DNA of 9,378 nt from Rhodospirillales bacterium. GTDB taxonomy: Bacteria > Pseudomonadota > Alphaproteobacteria > Reyranellales > Reyranellaceae. A program made the translations under genes and the position numbers. The notes beneath the pieces are model-generated. The model was not told the origin of the DNA and did no database searches. It saw only the letters and a list, made by a program, of their open reading frames with translations. Positions 7,258 to 9,378 of this stretch are shown one piece after another. The stretch covers positions 1-9,378 of the forward strand of contig JABMNB010000334.1 of NCBI GenBank assembly GCA_013205335.1. The letters run 5' to 3'. Numbering within the stretch: position 1 is the first letter of the stretch; each line of letters starts with the position of its first letter.

Positions 7258-7268
7258 TGTTCTTTGCC

Positions 7269-7634
7269 ATGTCGTTCAAAGCCCTCTTCGCAGCGGTCGC
7301 GATCCTGCTCGGCGCCGGCCCGATCCTGATCCTGGCCCCGATCGTGGCCCCGGCCTTTGCCCAGGGCGTGCGCCCCGCGGCGCCGCCACCCGCCTCCAGC
7401 CTGATCGATCTCAACAGCGCCAGCCGCGACGATCTCATGTCGCTCGACGGGATCGGCGAGGTGCGGGCCGACGCCATCATCCGGGCGCGCCCCTTCAAGA
7501 CCAAGACCGAGCTGGTCGAGCGGCGCCTGATCCCCGAAGCGCTCTACGAGAAGATCGCCGACAAGGTGATGGCCCGCCCGCCGCCGGCCGCTCCGCCGGC
7601 GCGCCCGGCACAGCCCGCTCCCCGTCGCACCTGA
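7269..7634 (+). CDS. Small exported helix-hairpin-helix protein (ComEA-like domain)
   Basis: A 121-aa protein. The start at ATG 7269 is chosen because MSFKALFAAVAILLGAGP opens a signal peptide or membrane anchor with a cleavage-like AFA-Q at residue 31; a longer in-frame start at 7200 would overlap the preceding gene by 58 bp. Residues about 46-100 are a ComEA-type HhH domain: LIDLNSASRDDLMSLDGIGE, then RADAIIRARPFKTKTELVER and IADKV. Such domains bind DNA backbone without sequence specificity. The tail (104-121) is rich in Pro, Ala and Arg. It lies 11 bp after the previous stop and 10 bp before mnmE, so is probably co-transcribed. A role in DNA uptake is a family possibility only, as no com genes are visible. 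No Shine-Dalgarno is evident. Confidence 0.82.
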   Translation: MSFKALFAAVAILLGAGPILILAPIVAPAFAQGVRPAAPPPASSLIDLNSASRDDLMSLDGIGEVRADAIIRARPFKTKTELVERRLIPEALYEKIADKVMARPPPAAPPARPAQPAPRRT

Positions 7635-7644
7635 ACGTCCCGAC

Positions 7645-8988
7645 ATGAGCGACGCCACGATCTACGCGCTGGGCACGCCCACACCCACGCGTGCCCATCC
7701 CGGCGCGCTTGCGGTCGTTCGCGTGAGCGGTCCTCGCGCAGCCGACGTGGTGGAGCTTCTCACCCGGAAGCCTTTGCCGACGCCGCGCCGCCTGGCCTTG
7801 CGCACCCTGCTCGATCCGTCGACCGGCGAGGCTTTCGACAAGGGTCTGGTCGCATGGTTTGCGGCACCGAACACCGAGACCGGCGAGCCGATGGCCGAGC
7901 TGCACCTGCATGGCGGGCGAGCCGTCGTCGGGGCTGCACTCGATGCCATTGCCAACCTCGGCTTCTGCCGGCTGGCCGAGCCCGGCGAGTTCACGCGCCG
8001 CGCCTTCGAGAACGGCAAGCTCGACCTCACCGAGGCCGAGGGCATCGCCGATCTGGTGGCGGCCGAGACGGCGGCGCAGCGGCGGCAGGCGCTGCTGCAG
8101 ATGGAGGGCAGCCTGCACCGGCTCTACGAGGACTGGCGCGGCAGGGGTCTGCGGGCGCTGGCCCATCTGGAGGCGGCCATCGACTTTCCCGACGAGGATC
8201 TGCCGGAGGGACTGGCCGACGAGGTGCGTCTGGCCATCTCGAGCCTGCAGGGGGAGATCGAGGTCCATCTCGAGGATCGCCGCGGCGAGCGGCTGCGCGA
8301 CGGGCTGTCCATCGCGATCATCGGCCCGCCCAATGCCGGCAAATCCTCGCTGCTCAATCTCCTCGCCCGGCGCGAGGCGGCGATCGTTTCGGAGACCGCC
8401 GGCACGACGCGCGACGTGATCGAGGTCCATCTCGATCTCGGCGGCTGGCCCGTCGTGCTGGCTGATACCGCCGGGCTGCGCGAGTCGGGCGACGCCATCG
8501 AACAGGAGGGCGTGCGGCGCGCCCGCGCGCGCGCGGCGGCGGCCGATCTGCGCGTGCTGGTGCTCGACGCCTCGGATGATTGGCGCACGGAAATGCAGGC
8601 GATCACCGTCGCAACCGAGCGCTGGAGTCCCGCGCGCGACATCGTGGTGGTGAACAAGACGGATCTCGTGGCTGTCGACGATCCCGGCGTCGTTGCCTTG
8701 TCGGCCAGGGGCGGCACCGGCCTGCCCCGGCTGCTGTCACGCCTGGAGGCGTCCGCCGAAGCCGCGATGCAGGAAGGCGCCGGCGCACCGCCGCTCACGC
8801 GGGCCCGCCATCGCGAGGCGCTGATGGACTGTCAGGCCTCGCTCGGGCGTGCGCTTGGAGCACCCGAGGTCGCGCTGGCGGCGGAGGACCTTCGACTGGC
8901 GCTCCGCGCGATCGGCCGCATCACCGGCACGGTGCGGCTCGACGAACTCCTCGACGTGATCTTCCGCGACTTCTGCATCGGCAAGTAG
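7645..8988 (+). CDS. mnmE: tRNA uridine-5-carboxymethylaminomethyl(34) synthesis GTPase
   Basis: A 447-aa K+-dependent GTPase that works with MnmG to install (carboxymethyl)aminomethyl groups on wobble uridine 34 of certain tRNAs, using a tetrahydrofolate one-carbon donor. The N-terminal folate-binding domain (about 1-118) shows TIYALGTPTP, LAVVRVSGP, ELHLHGG and the EPGEFTRRAFENGKLDLTEAE block. The inserted G domain has G1 GPPNAGKSS (227-235), G2 TAGTTRD (251-257), G3 DTAGL (274-278) and G4 NKTD (337-340). The C-terminus ends FCIGK, with the conserved cysteine at 444. The gene is complete and normal. In many alphaproteobacteria the next gene is mnmG, then rsmG-parAB near the origin; here a ku fragment and an IS follow, so that order is interrupted or absent. 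The start follows the HhH gene stop by 10 bp and lacks a clear ribosome site. Confidence 0.97.
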   Translation: MSDATIYALGTPTPTRAHPGALAVVRVSGPRAADVVELLTRKPLPTPRRLALRTLLDPSTGEAFDKGLVAWFAAPNTETGEPMAELHLHGGRAVVGAALDAIANLGFCRLAEPGEFTRRAFENGKLDLTEAEGIADLVAAETAAQRRQALLQMEGSLHRLYEDWRGRGLRALAHLEAAIDFPDEDLPEGLADEVRLAISSLQGEIEVHLEDRRGERLRDGLSIAIIGPPNAGKSSLLNLLARREAAIVSETAGTTRDVIEVHLDLGGWPVVLADTAGLRESGDAIEQEGVRRARARAAAADLRVLVLDASDDWRTEMQAITVATERWSPARDIVVVNKTDLVAVDDPGVVALSARGGTGLPRLLSRLEASAEAAMQEGAGAPPLTRARHREALMDCQASLGRALGAPEVALAAEDLRLALRAIGRITGTVRLDELLDVIFRDFCIGK

Positions 8989-9048
8989 CGACCGACGCGA
9001 ACGGCGGGAAGATCGGAGCGTGGCAACGAATCCTGCGAAGCCGCGTTC

Positions 9049-9270
9049 ATGGCCATCCTGCTGACGACCCTGCGCACCCACGACGAGATTCGCGCCACGT
9101 CCGAGGTGTTCGACCGCGCCCTGCCGAGGCCCGACCCCCGCATGCTGCAGATCGCCGGGAAGATCATCGAGCAGCAGGACGCGAAGTTCGACCCGACGCG
9201 CTTCACGGATCGCTACGAGGACGCGTTGCGCGGACTGATACCAACGGCCAGAGCGTGTGACTCATTTTAA
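9049..9270 (+). pseudogene. ku: C-terminal remnant of bacterial Ku (NHEJ DNA end-binding protein)
   Basis: The 73-codon frame reads like the last quarter of a bacterial Ku protein: AILLTTLRTHDEIRATSEVF, then PDPRMLQIAGKIIEQQ, and AKFDPTRFTDRYEDALRGLI. Intact Ku is about 260-300 aa and forms a ring that binds double-strand ends and recruits LigD. Everything N-terminal is gone: the 60 bp between the mnmE stop and this point stay open in frame but show no Ku similarity. Homology ends at the isoleucine codon 9238-9240; the final nine residues (PTARACDSF) come from the adjoining mobile element. No convincing ribosome site precedes the ATG at 9049, which is an internal Ku position. A truncated Ku lacking its ring cannot be expected to work, so I treat this as a pseudogene with truncation on both sides. 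Confidence 0.82.
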
Positions 9271-9297
9271 GGATTCCCAAGCGGTTCGAATGGTGAT

Positions 9298-9322
9298 TCC
9301 TCTCGAAGTCCGATCGAGAGGA
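9298..9322 (+). promoter_or_regulatory. Hairpin sequestering the transposase ribosome-binding site
   Basis: TCCTCTCGA (9298-9306) and TCGAGAGGA (9314-9322) form a perfect 9-bp stem with the 7-nt loop AGTCCGA. The right arm contains AGAGGA, most of the Shine-Dalgarno for ATG 9330. In an mRNA that starts upstream of the hairpin the site would be masked. Confidence 0.65.
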
Positions 9323-9329
9323 GCCTTTG

Positions 9330-9378
9330 ATGAGTGTCGAGATCACGCGTTTGGACCTGCTGCCGGCCGAGCTTCGGC
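9330..9378 (+). CDS. IS630-family transposase, N-terminal fragment cut by window edge
   Basis: Only 16 codons are visible: MSVEITRLDLLPAELR. This matches, from memory, the N-terminus of IS630 transposases common in alphaproteobacteria (MSV-IT--DL-AAELR, followed by an HTH region and a DDE catalytic domain). A good AGAGGAG ribosome site lies 6 nt upstream of ATG 9330. The frame is open to the right edge. So few residues leave the family call probable rather than certain; the TA junction upstream supports it. Confidence 0.6.
   Translation, partial: MSVEITRLDLLPAELR

Larger units (their letters stand above)
9241..9378 (+). mobile_element. Left end of an IS630-family insertion sequence (continues past window)
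   Basis: Ku similarity stops at TA (9239-9240), the target dinucleotide duplicated by IS630/Tc1-mariner elements. The following sequence, from CCAACGGCCAGAGCGTGTGA on, has no relation to Ku and leads after about 90 bp into a transposase start. The placement of the element end is inferred from this junction. The matching right inverted repeat lies outside the window, so the terminal repeat cannot be verified. Confidence 0.6.

Noticed and set aside
9049..9270. An intact small gene of 73 codons
   Set aside because: It matches only an internal-to-C-terminal part of Ku, lacks a ribosome site, and its last nine codons lie in the mobile element.

Overview
The window looks like a stretch of chromosome from a high-GC alphaproteobacterium. 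The evidence is the strong GC bias at third codon positions, an alphaproteobacterial style GlnD and MnmE, a Bug-type solute receptor and a pyruvate, phosphate dikinase/PEP synthase regulatory protein. A Rhodospirillales/Reyranella-like or rhizobial-type host would fit, but that is an impression from protein style and not demonstrated. Most of the window is ordinary chromosomal content. The accessory material is at the right edge.

Layout, left to right. (1) The 3' part of a ppsR/PDRP gene (+) runs in from the left edge. (2) Converging on it is a GntR/HutC-type regulator (-), with an inverted repeat just upstream of its start. (3) Divergent from the regulator are a small secreted protein of unknown function and, 24 bp on, a periplasmic Bug receptor of the tripartite tricarboxylate transporter type. 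The two probably form one transcription unit, and the regulator may control it. (4) A 124-bp gap holds a strong hairpin at the Bug stop codon and what look like degenerate interspersed repeats. (5) A complete, large glnD (-) encodes the bifunctional uridylyltransferase/uridylyl-removing nitrogen sensor. (6) Divergent from glnD is a closely packed (+) run: a sugar-binding-protein-like fold with neither a signal peptide nor an HTH, a small exported helix-hairpin-helix protein, and complete mnmE (tRNA wobble-uridine GTPase), with gaps of about 10 bp. (7) After mnmE there is only a C-terminal remnant of a bacterial Ku gene. Its homology stops at a TA dinucleotide where an IS630-family insertion sequence appears to begin. 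The transposase starts at 9330 and leaves the window.

No complete novel system is visible. The points most worth a second look are the ku remnant cut by an IS630-like element, a 9-bp hairpin that would sequester the transposase ribosome-binding site, the exportless binding-protein-like gene, and the inverted repeat in front of gntR. No tRNA, rRNA or CRISPR array was seen. Several very long ORFs antisense to glnD, gntR and the Bug gene are high-GC shadows.
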